Positions 45,542-58,085 of a stretch of DNA of 64,000 nucleotides are shown here, one piece after another. The notes under the pieces are model-generated. The model worked only from the letters and a program-made list of their open reading frames with translations. It ran no database searches and was not told the origin of the DNA. Source of the DNA: Marsupella aquatica (lineage: Eukaryota > Marchantiophyta); NCBI GenBank assembly GCA_973895155.1, contig OZ316896.1, forward strand, positions 15,934,001 to 15,998,000. Direction: 5' to 3'. The position numbers were made by a program, and so were the translations under genes. Numbering within the stretch: the first letter of the stretch is position 1; each line of letters begins with the position of its first letter.

Positions 45542-48500
45542 GACAGTGCCGATAAAATTTGACAAATTTTTCCAGTCAACGGTGATCATTTTTCTTGTTG
45601 GAAAAGGCAGTGAAAAACTGTGTAATCAACAATTTTTTGTTGAGGCAAAATTTTGTTTAAAGGGGGTTTTTTGGGGCACTTGTATAACCCTGCCCTATAT
45701 ACTCCTATATTTTCTGAAGCGTAGACCCCGTCTCTATCTTTATACCTCCCCATAGGACATTGTGCCCCTTGCTTCACCCATTCCCTTAGCATTTAAAGCA
45801 TCTAGGGAAGAAGGAGCAACTCCATTCTCTTGGGAGGAGAAATTTTTATTTTTTCTTTACCCTCGTACTAAGGTACAAACAAGGAAGAGGGCACGCAGTC
45901 CTATGCAACGTTAAAAAAAGAATCCTCCTCCTAGGGCACAAGGCCCTAAGTACATTGAAGGAGGGGATTGTGTGAGAAGTGAATATTTATGAGAGAAGGG
46001 TTAACTAACCATAAATTTTGAAATTTTTAATTTTAAGACATCAAATGAGGCTGAAGAGGGACCTGAAGACTACTTTGAAGTGTTGTACGACTTTCAAGCC
46101 CATCTAAGATCGACTTGGACTGATATGAGAGTTTGAGGATCGACCCAAAACTTTGCACTGCAGCCAGAAATGAGATAGAACATCTTGAAACTAGACTGTG
46201 ATGTACATCAACTATCTATGCCAAAGTTTTAAAACCATAAGTCAATCACAGACATGACCACAGCAGAATCCGGATATAAGGAAGGAGATTCAACTCGGCT
46301 TCTCACACCTCTCAAAGCCAAACTTAGTAAGTTTTGAGTTCCCGAGCGTATTAGGCTATATAAGTAGTAGAGAGAGGAGGCTCTACCCTTTTGGTAGAGG
46401 ATCTTGGGTCCGGATTATAGGACCAATCTTTGATTGCACGATGAGAGCCTAGATATGAGGATACTGACTAAATCGTTGTGAGGGAATGTCTACTCCTACA
46501 CTGGAGGTGAAGGCAAGAAGTGTGAGATCCTGATTGTGGATAAGTTGATTGTGAAAAGGGCATTCAGGTCAACCCGGACGTCGCTACTGAAGGCCAAATT
46601 GAATTTGATTTCTACTAACGTTTAATGAACCTGCACCATGATTGAAGGAATCTTGATGGATTTGTGAAGATTAGGTTTTCACCTGATTAGAAAAGCTGTA
46701 GCCAGGTCAACTCGGACATCTCTGTCATCTTACGATGCCGAAGAGATTGAATTGTTTAAGGTCGCACAACTATAGAGCTCGCTGTAGAGGAGACATACCA
46801 TTTGGCAGAAACCAATCCACTACTTGCATCAACTCTATGGATCAAAAGAATAGTCAAAGATTCCAAGGTCCGAACGATAACTTTTTTTGGATTTTTTTTG
46901 CAATGACATAGCCACTAAAGCTAGCAACGTAGTGCACCAATTGATTTGCATTTCCATTGACAGGTGATACTTGACATTTTTGTTATTCCCCGAGGTGGTC
47001 AAAATGAGGAAGAATCTTTGAGTTTTACACACGCCAAAGAAAACATGAAAATATTTTTTGTTGAAATTCGGTTTCAATTTTGGATTTCAGCGTTGGCTTG
47101 CTAGGTTGGTGGGCTATGTGGCGGTGAAAGGTTTCAAGTTTTTTGGGAAGTTACAAAAATCAATATTTTTCATGATTTGGAGTTGAATCAATGGAACGGA
47201 AGAAAGGAAAAAGCGATAAAAATATATATGGAAAAATGTAAAAATAGCACATGGAGAATGTCGGGAGGACAAAGATGACATCCAAGTTTTGAGGTGTCAA
47301 GTTTGAGGTGAAAAAGTATGATGGGAGCATAAATTTTTAGTTATGGAAGAATCAGGTCAAGAGAATTCTTCGTGCCATAGATTTAGATCATCTGCTATCT
47401 ACTCGGGAGGAGTCTAGTAGTGGAGAGGAGATCCCATTGAGGAAATGGAGTTATGAGCAAATGATCGCTGTTAATGCTATATCTAAAATCGCACATCATC
47501 AAGAAGCTGGATGACTATGAGGATTGCATATCCTTGTTCAAGATCGTAAGAGAGAAATATTATTGCAAGAACGCCTTAGATTGGTTGTACAAGAAGTCTC
47601 TCTTGATAAGCTTGAGACTCAAAGAAGAAAGCAAGTTTAGAGATCACTTGGATGAATTTGACAGTCTAGCTGTGGATTTGTCAAATCTGGCAAACGAGTG
47701 GAAGAAGAAAATAAGGCATTACTTCTTCTCAACTTCTTATCCCATTGTATCAAGGTTTGAAGCAGGTTCTGTTGTATAGAGACCTGAAAACCATTTCATA
47801 TGATGAGATGGTAAGCTCTTTTCTGTTAGATGATGTACAAAAGAAATTGGGTCATGCCCAGACACCAACTTTTCGGCACTGAGTTGAATGTAAATCGTAG
47901 GAGGACTCAACAACGGATGACTGGAGAAAATAAGTTCTTTCATAATCGTACCCTTCACAAAATAGAGGCAATGACAAGGCTAGGTCTAAGTCTAGATCTA
48001 GATATAGAGAGAAATCTCCACAAAAAAATTTGATTACATTCTGAAAATGTGACAAGACTAGCCACATGAAAAAAATTGTCAAGTCAAGCAGACTCATCAA
48101 TTCTCAGCGAACGTAGTTACTGATGTTGATATGATTGATTCACTTGATGATGACATTTTATGATGCCGAGTTTTTGTCATTAACATAGTGTCACATTCAG
48201 ATAATGATGATTGGATACTAGATAGTGCATGTACCTTTCATATTTGCTCTAGGAAAATAAATTATATTCTTACACAATTACCAACTGTTAAGTATTGATG
48301 GAGAATGAAATCTCATGTCAAAGTGATTGAACTTGGATGTGCATAGTGATGTGTGGGGACCAGTCGCTTCTCCCTCATATTCTAAAAGAGTTTACTATAT
48401 CACGTTCATTGATGATTGTTCAAGGTATGTGTGGATATATTTTATACACAATAAGTCTGATATTTTTGCCACTTTTAAGGAGTGAAAAATTATCAATACT

Positions 48501-48560
48501 GTCGCTTATTTGGTTTGCCAAAGTAGTAGATTCTTCTTTAAATGTCTAGTTTCCTTATAA

Positions 48561-51203
48561 GTTGTACGTTTGTATCATAATAATTATGTATTGTCAAACA
48601 CTTGTCAAGGAGCTTAAGCGGCTTTTCTCCCCAAAAGACTACCTAATACCTGTTCCATATCATACCAGGGTCACAAAGGATTGACAAAACTTCTGAAATG
48701 TGCCTACAATGACTAATCACTCCATACATAAATAGTTTCAATTCTCCACTGCTAGAGAGGTAGTCTCCTTGACTACTTTTGTACTCACACCCTTCCCCTC
48801 TCCTCTACTCCAAGGATCAGCAAAGGGGATCTGCGCTCCAAGCTATCACCTTAGAGTAGATTCTCACACAAACACCTAAGAACCAAAGTACTTTCCTCTT
48901 CAAGCTTAAGTCTCCTCAAGACCCTCAAAGTAGTGTTACCCCTCAACCTTGCCCCTTGGCCTTGGTTTGGGTCCACACATCCCCTTTGAGCTCTAGAGAA
49001 GGCTCTTCTATCTCGGGCTCTATCTAAGGACTCTTCCTCTTGTTCTTACTTCTTGTTAACACCACACACCAAGCAAAATATTTTTCACCCTCACGCTATA
49101 ATCCTTTCTAAGTCTCAAAGTAGTGCTTTACCTTAACCTTGCCTCCTTGGCCTTGGTTTTGTACTAGCACATCCCTTTCAAGCTTAGACCAAGATTATAT
49201 CATAGCATGGACTCTTTTCTTGCTCTCATATGCTTCAAATGCACTCACACTTAATGGTCACAATGAAGATTGACAAGTCTCCTTTTATTGCATCACCTTT
49301 ACAACAAAAGTTCACTACACATTCTTCACATTAAGCATGCATCACCTCTCCTTTCTCAAGCTTAGCCTTACCTTGGCAAGGTAAAGATTCCACTTAAGAG
49401 ATGAGACTCTCGGTCCCTAACAAAGGAAAACTTTCTCCTTATATACTATTCTCCTTCCACACCACACCAAGCTTGACCTGGGGTCCAACTACTCCTCCCC
49501 CAAGTCCCCCTAACACACAAAGTCCAACTCTATAGTTTGTAGCTCACTCTACAACCTATTGCTTGACTCCTTCCAAGCCCTGGAATATGCCACACATGAG
49601 TTGCATGCTTTGACCTCAAAACCTGCTCTCACTTATGGTCCTCCTCACCAGCTTTCCAACCCACTTGAAAGCTCGCAAAAAGAGTGAGTGAGTCTCAAGT
49701 TGTGTCATGTCAAAGTTGGCTCCTTATTTACTAGTTCTTACTTACTACCCTAACCTATCAACTTACTTTTCTTACCCTAACGGCCTTGCACCTTTACCCT
49801 GAGGTACTCTCTTCTCCATGTATCCTAACTTGGGTGACACGAGTGCAAGAAGTGTCGGCCTAAAAACTTGGTCTTACTTTCCTATGCCGACTCCCGTTTG
49901 CAAGCTATGGGGACCCCCTCGTGGCCTCCGCTAAAAATATATTTGAGTGATTATTTTTCTGGGTTTCCACCTTCACCAAGGGGTGCCTTACCTTCCCCTA
50001 ACTCAGCACAAAAAAATTTGGGCCCCAACGGATATCCCTAGCCAAAGTTATGCACATTCTCCCAAGACCTGTTTTTGGTGTAAAGCGGGTGTAAGCGGCG
50101 ACCCGATTACACTTGAACCTTACACGCCCCTTATGGGGATTCCACGTGTCATGAGGGGAGAGTACTCTCATTATATTCATGTTTCTTATAAAAAAGATTG
50201 ATAAGGACACCAATTTTTGCAGCATTTTCCTCTCTCTTGAATTCAATCTGAAACGACAGCATTCTCTATTGGATCGAATGACAGCAGGTCAATTGATAGC
50301 TCAGCCAGGTCTACAGCACCCTTCTCAGTCCACCTCCATAGCCATCCAGCCTTGCAAGTGATTCAAAATCGCAGCAAAATTTTGCAGCAGCCATAGCCCA
50401 CCAATTCGCAGCTTGCAGCACAACAGCACAGCAGCAGATTCGAAGCATAACAGCTGATTCAAAGCACAGCAGCAGCAGTTATAACTTGATTCCTTCTCAA
50501 CAACTAGCTCTATTCCAATCACTTAGCCAAGCAAGTCTCTCTTCTCAATTTCGTAGCTGCCCACCTCTACAATTTCGCACCTAGCAGCAGTATCCATCAA
50601 TTCAGCAGCATCAAGGCAACAGCCAGCCAATTCTCGTGAGCATCTCATGCCTAATTAATAGCAGCACCTCTAATCTATTGTGCCGCTGCCATAGCAGCAA
50701 GCAACCTTCCCAATTCAAAGCCAGCCTTCCTATTCCAATCAGCAGCCATAGCTCACAATTCAAGTCCTTCTCAACAGTAGCTAGCTCAATTCAATCCCGC
50801 ACCTGCCTATTCAGATCAAGAGTAGCCTATTTTGATGAGCACCAGCCCTTAAATTAGCCCACCTCGTGCATTCCTGCCCATGTCGTGCTTGCCTGACCTC
50901 GTGCTAGTCTGGTCGCAGCCGCGTCGACGCGTTTTGACACTTGGAAAATTTTTGTTTTCCTCTCAGGAGAAACAGTTATACTGGCCCCTCTTGAAGACCA
51001 TGCCATAATTCACTCAAATGTCCAAACGTACTTCTGAGCACATTTATGGAATCCTTGGACATAGGACTCACTCCTAAATTTATCAAACTCTCTAAACACT
51101 TCATAACAACTTTTCTAAAAATACATAAGTTTGACCATATCTATTAAAGCACATTACTATTCCCAATCTTTGAGGTGTTCCCAAAAAGTAACAAAAGGTG
51201 ACA
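48561..51203. other. Anonymous, partly pyrimidine-rich DNA; possible LTR-like material
   Basis: No gene is seen. Bases ~48,905-49,000 and ~49,105-49,185 share a diverged ~80-bp segment (CTCAAAGTAGTG, CAACCTTGCC, CCTTGGCCTTGGTTT, CACATCCC). A TATA-like TTATAAAAAAG at ~50,188 is followed by a CAG/AGC-rich stretch to 50,880. This layout would fit the end of a long LTR, but no second copy is in the window. Confidence 0.4.
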
Positions 51204-51325
51204 AATTATTATGTGTAATTGATAAAATTATTATGCATAATTGATAAAATTATTATGCATAATTGGTAAAATTACTATGTATAGTTGATAAAACTACTAT
51301 ACGTAATTGATAAAATCATTGTACA
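51204..51325. repeat. 22-bp AT-rich tandem repeat
   Basis: Five to six units of AATTATTATGCATAATTGAT-AA with point differences. Confidence 0.88.
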
Positions 51326-52025
51326 CTATTATAAAATATACATAATGCATACAAAATGTAACATATATGCTCTAATAATATAACTATGAAGCTTTTAAAT
51401 AAAATTATTTTTTAATAAATTCAAATAATATAATATAGATTTTAGTTCCAAAAAGAATCCCCACACAACGGCTGGTGGCCCCGCCCGGCTAAATAGCTTC
51501 CATATAATTATTCATTTATATTTCATCTCGCCATTAAGATCCACGTCGACGTTGTCTGCTCGTCCAAATCAATTCACCATCTCAATTAAAGAATGCACAA
51601 AATAATACCACCGGAAATAGCGAGGTTCACAAGCGAACGCCCGGAAGGATATTGATTTGTAAGGGCATTTATCCACCGCCGTAATTGAGCCAAAAGATTT
51701 AATGGTGGATTACCCCGTGTTGGGATAGTTGCATCCTAACCCAATGATCATGCTACTATATTGAATGATATACAGTTATAGGGTTGATCTTAATGTACCT
51801 GAGTGAGTGACCGAGTAGGGTATGTGGACTGTTGAGTGAATCTTGGCTATATCGAGCTAAAGTTGGGGGGTTGTTTGGGCCTTGTGGTTGTGGGGAAGGA
51901 TTATGGGAGCACTCTTAAGGCTGGACGAGCCTAAAAGGGGTGGATGAGGGATAGGCTTGAGTTTTCAACTGCACGTATACGAGGGTACCGAACGGCTTAT
52001 CGGGAGCACATTGCCTCACTCGTGG
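51326..52025. other. Anonymous DNA upstream of the coiled-coil relic
   Basis: AT-rich to ~51,470, then mixed composition. Nothing recognisable. Confidence 0.4.
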
Positions 52026-53613
52026 CTAGAGAGAGAGAGATTGAATAGAAGACCTGGGCCATGACCACCGGGGAGGAAATGAGTAGGGCACCCAAGAATT
52101 TCAAGAGTGCATACCCGAAGAACACCCTTAAAATCCTTGAGGAGAGTGGAGACTTGTTTAGAGCCACCGGGCTTATGGATTTTGTGAGACTAGATATCAA
52201 GTGTCATGTTGAGAAGAGTTGGGATATCGAGGCGGGAATAGAGGCCCGGTTTGGGGGCTATACTATCGTCGCCTCAACAACATCTTCAGTCACTCGGACG
52301 TTGCCAGCTTCTTGATGCTTTCCAACTAGGATTTCACATTTTCTCCCATGGGGGCGCCTCAACTACTCACCCTAGACCAATTATCCAGGTTTATGAGGGA
52401 GCCAACGTCGGTGACCAACATCCCCCTCACCTCCTTCAAAGACCCAACCTACAAAGGGTTTGTAGGGAAGGTGCACCAGCGGATCCTCAATCGACCACAA
52501 TCTGGTTTCATCATGGGAGAGCATCTGGTCATCGCAATAGATATTAAGAGCCACCCGGAGTATGCATATGGTTGGTGGGCATACAGTGTGAAGAAGACCT
52601 TGGCGGTGGATCCCCGGAGTCTCAAGCCAGGCGGGATCATTCATGTGATTGGGTCCTTCATCCTAGCCCGGGCTGAGGGACTCATACTCGGTCCCATGCC
52701 TCTACCAGTTGAGGGGATAGTGTTGCCTTCCTTCTCAACCGAAGTGAGGAGGGTAGCTACCACAGTCATTGAGAGAATGGCCCGAAGGGCACCTACGGTG
52801 TCGGCATCTACGATTACCACATATGCATTAGATGAGGAGGAGGATGACAAAGAGTATACATTGGAGTGGCTAGAGGGCCTGGTCGGCAATCCGGAGGAGG
52901 CCATTGAGTATGACATTTCGGAGGTGTACCTGGCTGAACTACGGGAGTTTTATACCGGTGTCCACACGGGGATGATGCTATGGCAGACTACAAAAAAAGA
53001 TCTCGACCAGGCCAATGCCAAGATTGCAGCGTTGGAGAGGGACATCTTGGCGAACAAAGGCACCCTGTAGCAGGCCAATGAGAAGGTTACTCACTTACAA
53101 GAAATATTGGCCACCAAGACAAAGAAATTAAGCGGAAGAGGTGATGACCTTGAAGGGGGAAATACTAAGCCTAAAGGAATCATTGGGAGAAAGCGAGATC
53201 CTCAAGAAGCAAATTTTGGACCTTCATAGCCAAGTGAGCATTTATGAGACCAGGAATAAGAGGGCTGAGGTTTTAAGCCTTGGGAAGAGGAAGGCCCTCG
53301 TCTACCCAGCACTACCTCTACGGTTGCCCTAGAAATAGAAATTTTACAAGAAGCATTAAACTTTGCAGTCAACGCTGTGGTCAGAGAGCTTACCAAAACG
53401 TATGGACCCATATTGGAGGCTACCAAGAAGGACAAGGAGAAATGCAAAAACCTGGAGGGCAAACTGAAGGTGGCCCGTAAACCGTTACGAGATGCACTAG
53501 TTAGTCATGGTCCCACCAATATGCCACCAAGATTGGTCAAACCCATGTCGGCTTTGGCCAGTGGCCAAAGCTTGCCCGTAGAGTTGCGATCACTAGAGGA
53601 GACCGCCTTGTGA
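52026..53613 (+). pseudogene. Broken coiled-coil protein gene of unknown family
   Basis: A plus-strand reading can be followed through several segments: MSRAPKNFKSAYPKNTLKIL (from 52,079), then the longest segment at 52,348-53,070 (240 codons, MGAPQLLTLDQLSRFMREPT...). A TAG at 53,068 is followed in the same style by QANEKVTHLQEIL, LKGEILSLKESLGESEILKK and RELTKTYGPILEATKKDKEK. From about residue 210 of the long segment, heptad-like Leu/Ile/Lys/Glu patterns predict a long coiled coil. There are at least three frame changes or stops. I do not recognise the globular first part (HLVIAIDIKSHPEYAYGWWA). It may be a Gag-like or other transposon protein, because the flanks are transposon-rich. Confidence 0.5.
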
Positions 53614-54835
53614 AGAGAGACTATCAACCAGGGGTACATCACTGCATGGAAGACTTTGGCCTGCTTTTGGCAAAAGGGAAGTTTGAGTCAAACTTCTGGG
53701 AGGACTACTCCGGTAAGAAGGGGGTGACCGAGGTGGCATGATCAGTTCAATCGGGCAGTGAGGATGTCAGTGGCCACTCCGGGGAAGAAGGTAGTGATCA
53801 GTCAGAGGAGTAGGGTAGGGAATAGTTAGTTGTTGGTAGACGCCAATGAAGGCACCATTGGTGTTCAGTAAGGAATAGTATTTTAAAATATGTGTGTGCT
53901 GCATGTTCTAGGTTAGAGGTGTTAGAATTAGTGACGCCGCCCGAGAAGGGGCGGTGGCCCTTGCGCCTTTGGGTGCTTGGGTATTTTGATTTTTAGTACT
54001 TAACAGCAACCCCTGGTAAGGGCAGGGGGGACTCAGTCCAAAGTGAATTTGGAGTGTTAGTTTGCGACATAGAGCAGGAAGTCATCTGGAGTAGGAAGGT
54101 GAGGAGTGCTCATCGTCCTAGTGAGGCAGGAGTTGAGTAGACGGGAGGAGGCCGGGTTGCTTATACGATGTATTACGTTGTTCACCAAGAGCTATGGATT
54201 CAGTATGACTCTTCAATTTTTGTTGTGTGTTATGATTTCTTTTTCCTTCATAGTTGTGTCCTTCCCGTAGCCGTATTGGTGTGCTTTTGTGACAGAATCC
54301 CCCAAGCGGATTTTTAAGAGAAGTTTGCAAGGTTTGGTCGGCCTTGTGAGCTAGGAGAGTGGTGACAACACTTCTTTAGAGACCAAGAGGAAGGGAGAGA
54401 GTGTAGTCCATGGGATTTGATCAAAAGCAAGGATGAAAAAATAGTCGACAGACTTGATCAAAAAATGCATTTCCGAGAACGGAAACGAATCTACTCCTTT
54501 CCGGTGTGAGGAAGTCCAAATAGCATCCCTCCACATCCCCAAGATACAATTAAAACGGTATTTGTTGTGAAACATGGAAAATATACATGTTTACCATTTG
54601 ATAAACAGATGACACCTTGGCTATGGATGAGGTGAATATTTTCGAGATGTTTGGTTGATGATAGTGATGTCTTGCAAACCTTGATGTTCTACTTGGACTT
54701 GACAATCTAGTGATGATCCTGCCCTTGTCTGCCCACCTCCATTGTTTGGCTGCATAGAGAAAGTTGTTGTACCTACATGCATTTTTGAGCTCCATAGGAG
54801 CTCTATGAAGTTTTTGACAGTCTTTCATGCTCAGG
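53614..54835. other. Anonymous DNA between two coding relics
   Basis: A purine run AAGGGCAGGGGGGA at ~54,018 could be a polypurine tract, but no adjacent LTR is demonstrable. No gene supported. Confidence 0.35.
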
Positions 54836-55980
54836 TGTGAAGCCTTGCATGGTCTGCCATCTCAATGGGAGGTCCTTCCAATCGCTGTCCTCTCGAGACC
54901 AGCCATCATCAATTATTCTCATTCCGAGCTTCCCACAAAGGGCAGTAATCTCTATCAGGTCTTCATCCCGGGTCTTCATTCGGGAGCGAGTTAAACCCTT
55001 CCAAGCAGCAAAGAGTGTCGTTGATACTCCGGCGAGCTGGGGTCCCCAACCGCCCTAGAGCAAAGGAAAGGTGGGCCCACACCAATTTCTAGCAACGCCA
55101 CAGCCCCCCAATGTATGGCAATCCACTGAAGGACCGTGGAGAGCACAAGAGCAATAGGTCCTGGAAAGTGTATTTGTTCCTGCGAATAGCTTTATAGTTA
55201 AGCCATCCCATCAAAGACAAGTTAGCCTCTAACATTCAAGCCTATATTATATCCGGAGAGATCAAAGCCTTGGTAAACCATTGTGAAGTAGTAGAGCATC
55301 AGAGTGGCTACAAAAGTCTTTGAATCCAAGGCCCCCTTCAACTCTGGGGAGAGACATCTTAGCCCACGTAACCAATGGAACCTTCCTGCCCCCAACGGGA
55401 TTGTATCCCCATAGGAAGTCTCGACTAAGGGCAGTCAGCTTCTTAGCCAGCCCTGTAGAGGACTTCAAATATATCACATGATAAATTGGGATTGCTTGCA
55501 AGACGTGTTTGACTAGTAACGATCTGCTAGTGAATGAAAGCAGCTTGTTGGTCCAAGCCGACAATCTCAAGCTAATCCTATCCAAGCAAAATTGGTGGAG
55601 TTGTTCAGTGAGCAAGTCCACCCCTAGTGGCACCCCCAAGTATTTTTGGACCTCTCCTCTCCCATTGATAAGGCAGCCAGTATTCCAGAGCCATTTGGGC
55701 ACCGTCTCTATGGCCAACGAGATCATCACAGACTTCTCTAGGTTCAACTTTGCTTCCAAGGCCATCTCGTAGCATCCTAAAGCCTGTATAGCATTATCAA
55801 AATCCTTAAGGCGGGATGAACATACCAACGTCATCCACAAAAAGCCGACAGCAAATGGTGAGATCATTTGTGATTTGCAGACCACAAAGTCTACCCCCTC
55901 CATCTACATCTAGGAAGTCCATCAAGGGTTGTGTGGATATCACAAAAAGGAGCAGTGTGAGCGGCACCCCTGCCTAAAGG
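54836..55980 (-). mobile_element. LINE (non-LTR retrotransposon) reverse transcriptase relic
   Basis: The minus strand carries the RT palm and thumb of a plant LINE. First comes a degraded QG(C)PL-like stretch (GVPLTLLLFVIST, ~55,950), then the catalytic box as CRLFVDDVGMF (~55,850). The open segment at 55,903-55,262 follows, with EVQKYLGVPLG, RLSAWTNKLLSFTSRSLLVK, SRDFLWGYNP and EGGLGFKDF. These are the post-palm motifs of L1-type plant LINEs. A frame change separates the FVDD box from the long segment and more stops follow. The 5' endonuclease half is missing, the usual result of 5' truncation or decay. Confidence 0.8.
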
Positions 55981-56160
55981 GTCCCCGACTTTGTGTTTGA
56001 TTTAGAAACTACCAAAGAAGGAGATGTGCCAGAAGAACTGGAAGGACTACTGAGGCACTTAAGCCGGTCAATAATGAACCGTTAAGTTGATCAATGATGA
56101 AGGACCCGTAGGAGCAAGTACCAATATTGGGAATGTAAATACTATTGAGAAAATACCTAA
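55981..56160. other. Short anonymous stretch between LINE relic and Mutator-like element
   Basis: No features seen. Confidence 0.4.
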
Positions 56161-56169
56161 TTTAGATAT
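56161..56169. repeat. 9-bp target duplication TTTAGATAT (left)
   Basis: Identical to 57339-57347 on the other side of the Mutator-like element. Confidence 0.72.
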
Positions 56170-57338
56170 GGGGTAGCAAGGATCATCAATTATCAACCAC
56201 TGATAAGTGATATCAGTCGGTGATATCATTTATCAATTTTTTTGCCCTTAATTTCTTTAAATCTCAATTGAGTAGCCAAGATCCCTAGGCCCCCACTCCT
56301 TTCTAATACGGGGAGGATGTGAGAACCGTTTAAGGCTCATTTTTATCCCTTCGCCAATAATTTTTATAATTCGCTTAGAATTTTGCAACCTCCGCATATA
56401 TACCGAAACCACTTTGTAATTTTGCAAGATCCCTTGAAATGACATCCTTCTTACTTTTGCGGAAGGGTAAATCAATAGGTAGCAACACGCTGCATCATAT
56501 TGTTGGTACACGTGTCAAATTGCAATTGGTACACGTGTATTATCCTTAAGTATCCATATCTCCTTCATAGATTAAAATGTTAATACTGGCAGCTATGCTA
56601 AGCCAGAAAAGTTTTGAAGGGAGGATTGGGGGTGATCCCGGGGGCGATGGGGGATGGACCGGGTGTGTGGAGTGAAATTGTAATATATGAAGGATAATTA
56701 TTATTGCCCAAAATTCCCTTTTGTAATACAATAGATACTTTAATAAGAGGAAATTTTTGGTTTTTATAAAAAAACAAGGATAATCTCTATAGGAGAAAAA
56801 TTAATAAGAAGGGGTACCTATGTAGGGGAGGTTCACATGTATGATTGTATAATATACAAAGAGTGAGGGCCCAAGGGCCAAGATAAGCCTTTGCACTTTT
56901 GTGCATCTCAACTGGGCAGCTAAAATTAGCCCAATCTCGGTTGACCTCGCCAAGATAGTCGTACGGACAAATAAAAATATCCCCAAATTTATTTTCCAAA
57001 ATTTTCTATAAAAAACAAATTGAAAAAAACTCAAAAATATGCATTCATACTGTACAGACACAACTCATCTCAGCTTACCTCTCTGAGATGGGGCATCCAA
57101 TCTCAGCTGGCCTTGCCGAGATGGGCGTCCGTACGGTACGGACGGCCCATAGTGAAAACAAATTCCAACAAAAAAAATTAAATTTCCTCTTAAATTTTGG
57201 TTTTTTTTCTTAAATCCCAATTTTTTTCTTGATCTTTTTTCTCGCTGCAACTCGGCGGTCTCTCTGAGATGATGTGGCACTGATATCAGGTAAACGTACT
57301 GATGAGAATGATTGATAACTAATGATGTAGCTTTACTC
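56170..57338. mobile_element. Non-autonomous Mutator-like element (1169 bp)
   Basis: It is flanked by a perfect 9-bp duplication, TTTAGATAT (56161-56169 and 57339-57347). The left end GGGGTAGCAAGGATCATCAA-TTATCAACCA and the reverse complement of the right end (GAGTAAAGCTACATCATTAG-TTATCAATCA) are imperfect inverted repeats of ~30 bp sharing ATCATYARTTATCAAYCA. A 9-bp duplication with such termini is typical of Mutator-like elements. The inside holds several ATCTCGG/CTCTCTGAGAT motifs like those at 40,008-42,660 but no transposase. Confidence 0.68.
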
Positions 57339-58085
57339 TTTAGATATTAGACCCAAAATTGGCAACCAGGACAATACAAGTAATCCAATCCTTGGAGACA
57401 ATGACCTTAGTTGGTGAAGAAACTGAAGAGACTGGTTTAGATTTGGTTATTCCAAGAGACGTGTTTTAAATGTGACAATGACAATACCAAGTGGATGATG
57501 ACGATCATAGTGACAAGGAGGGCACCGATGCTGAGCAAACAACAAGGATTATGATCTCCTGCCAGGAGTAGGGAAAGTGATCAATGAGTTATGCAACATG
57601 CAATGACTCCAAGGAATGCAGTAAGATTGAGTGAGGAGGTATCTTTCACTAGAGAGGTGTCGCTCGCCCATTTGATGTCGTAGATATTGTAGTTAGGATT
57701 TTGAGTGCATGCTGTAGGGATAAAAACTTTTGCAACATGGCTCTCAAGGCATGTTCTTAGTCAAGTTATATGCACCCAAGTTAGAGGCTCATTAGAGATT
57801 ATATAAGATTCTATATTGGTTGGCTATGTAAAGTACTCAATAAGAATGCACTCGCAATTCCCATGTATATCGTCCGAATGGAGTTGGATGCAAAGCTTAG
57901 CTTGCAAAATGTATAATAAAAATAATTAATAAAAAAGGGTACCTATGTAGGGGAGGTTCACATGTATGATTGTATAACATAAAAGAGTGAGGGCCCAGGG
58001 GCCAAGATAAGCCTTTGCACCTTTGTGCATCTCAACTGGGCAGCTAAGATTGGTCCAATCTCGGCTGACCTCGCCAAGATAGTCG

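Larger units (their letters stand above)
43279..48560 (+). mobile_element. Truncated copia retrotransposon (copy 1)
   Basis: It starts inside an LTR (43279-43395, ending TAGTTCAACA), followed by a mutated primer-binding site TGGTATCAAAGC (43398-43409). It parallels the better copy from 61,600 onwards. Gag coding lies at ~47,276-48,010 (YDGS, EESSSGEEIPLRKW and KFRDHLDEFDSLAVDLSNLA segments), broken by stops and frame changes. It is followed by a protease box DDWILDSACTFHICSRKNY (~48,210). The sequence then jumps to the integrase core, HSDVWGPVASPSYS and YYITFIDDCSRYVWIYF (~48,340-48,450), so several hundred bases are deleted. A foreign ~1.5-kb segment (44,034-45,541) interrupts the leader. 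Confidence 0.8.
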
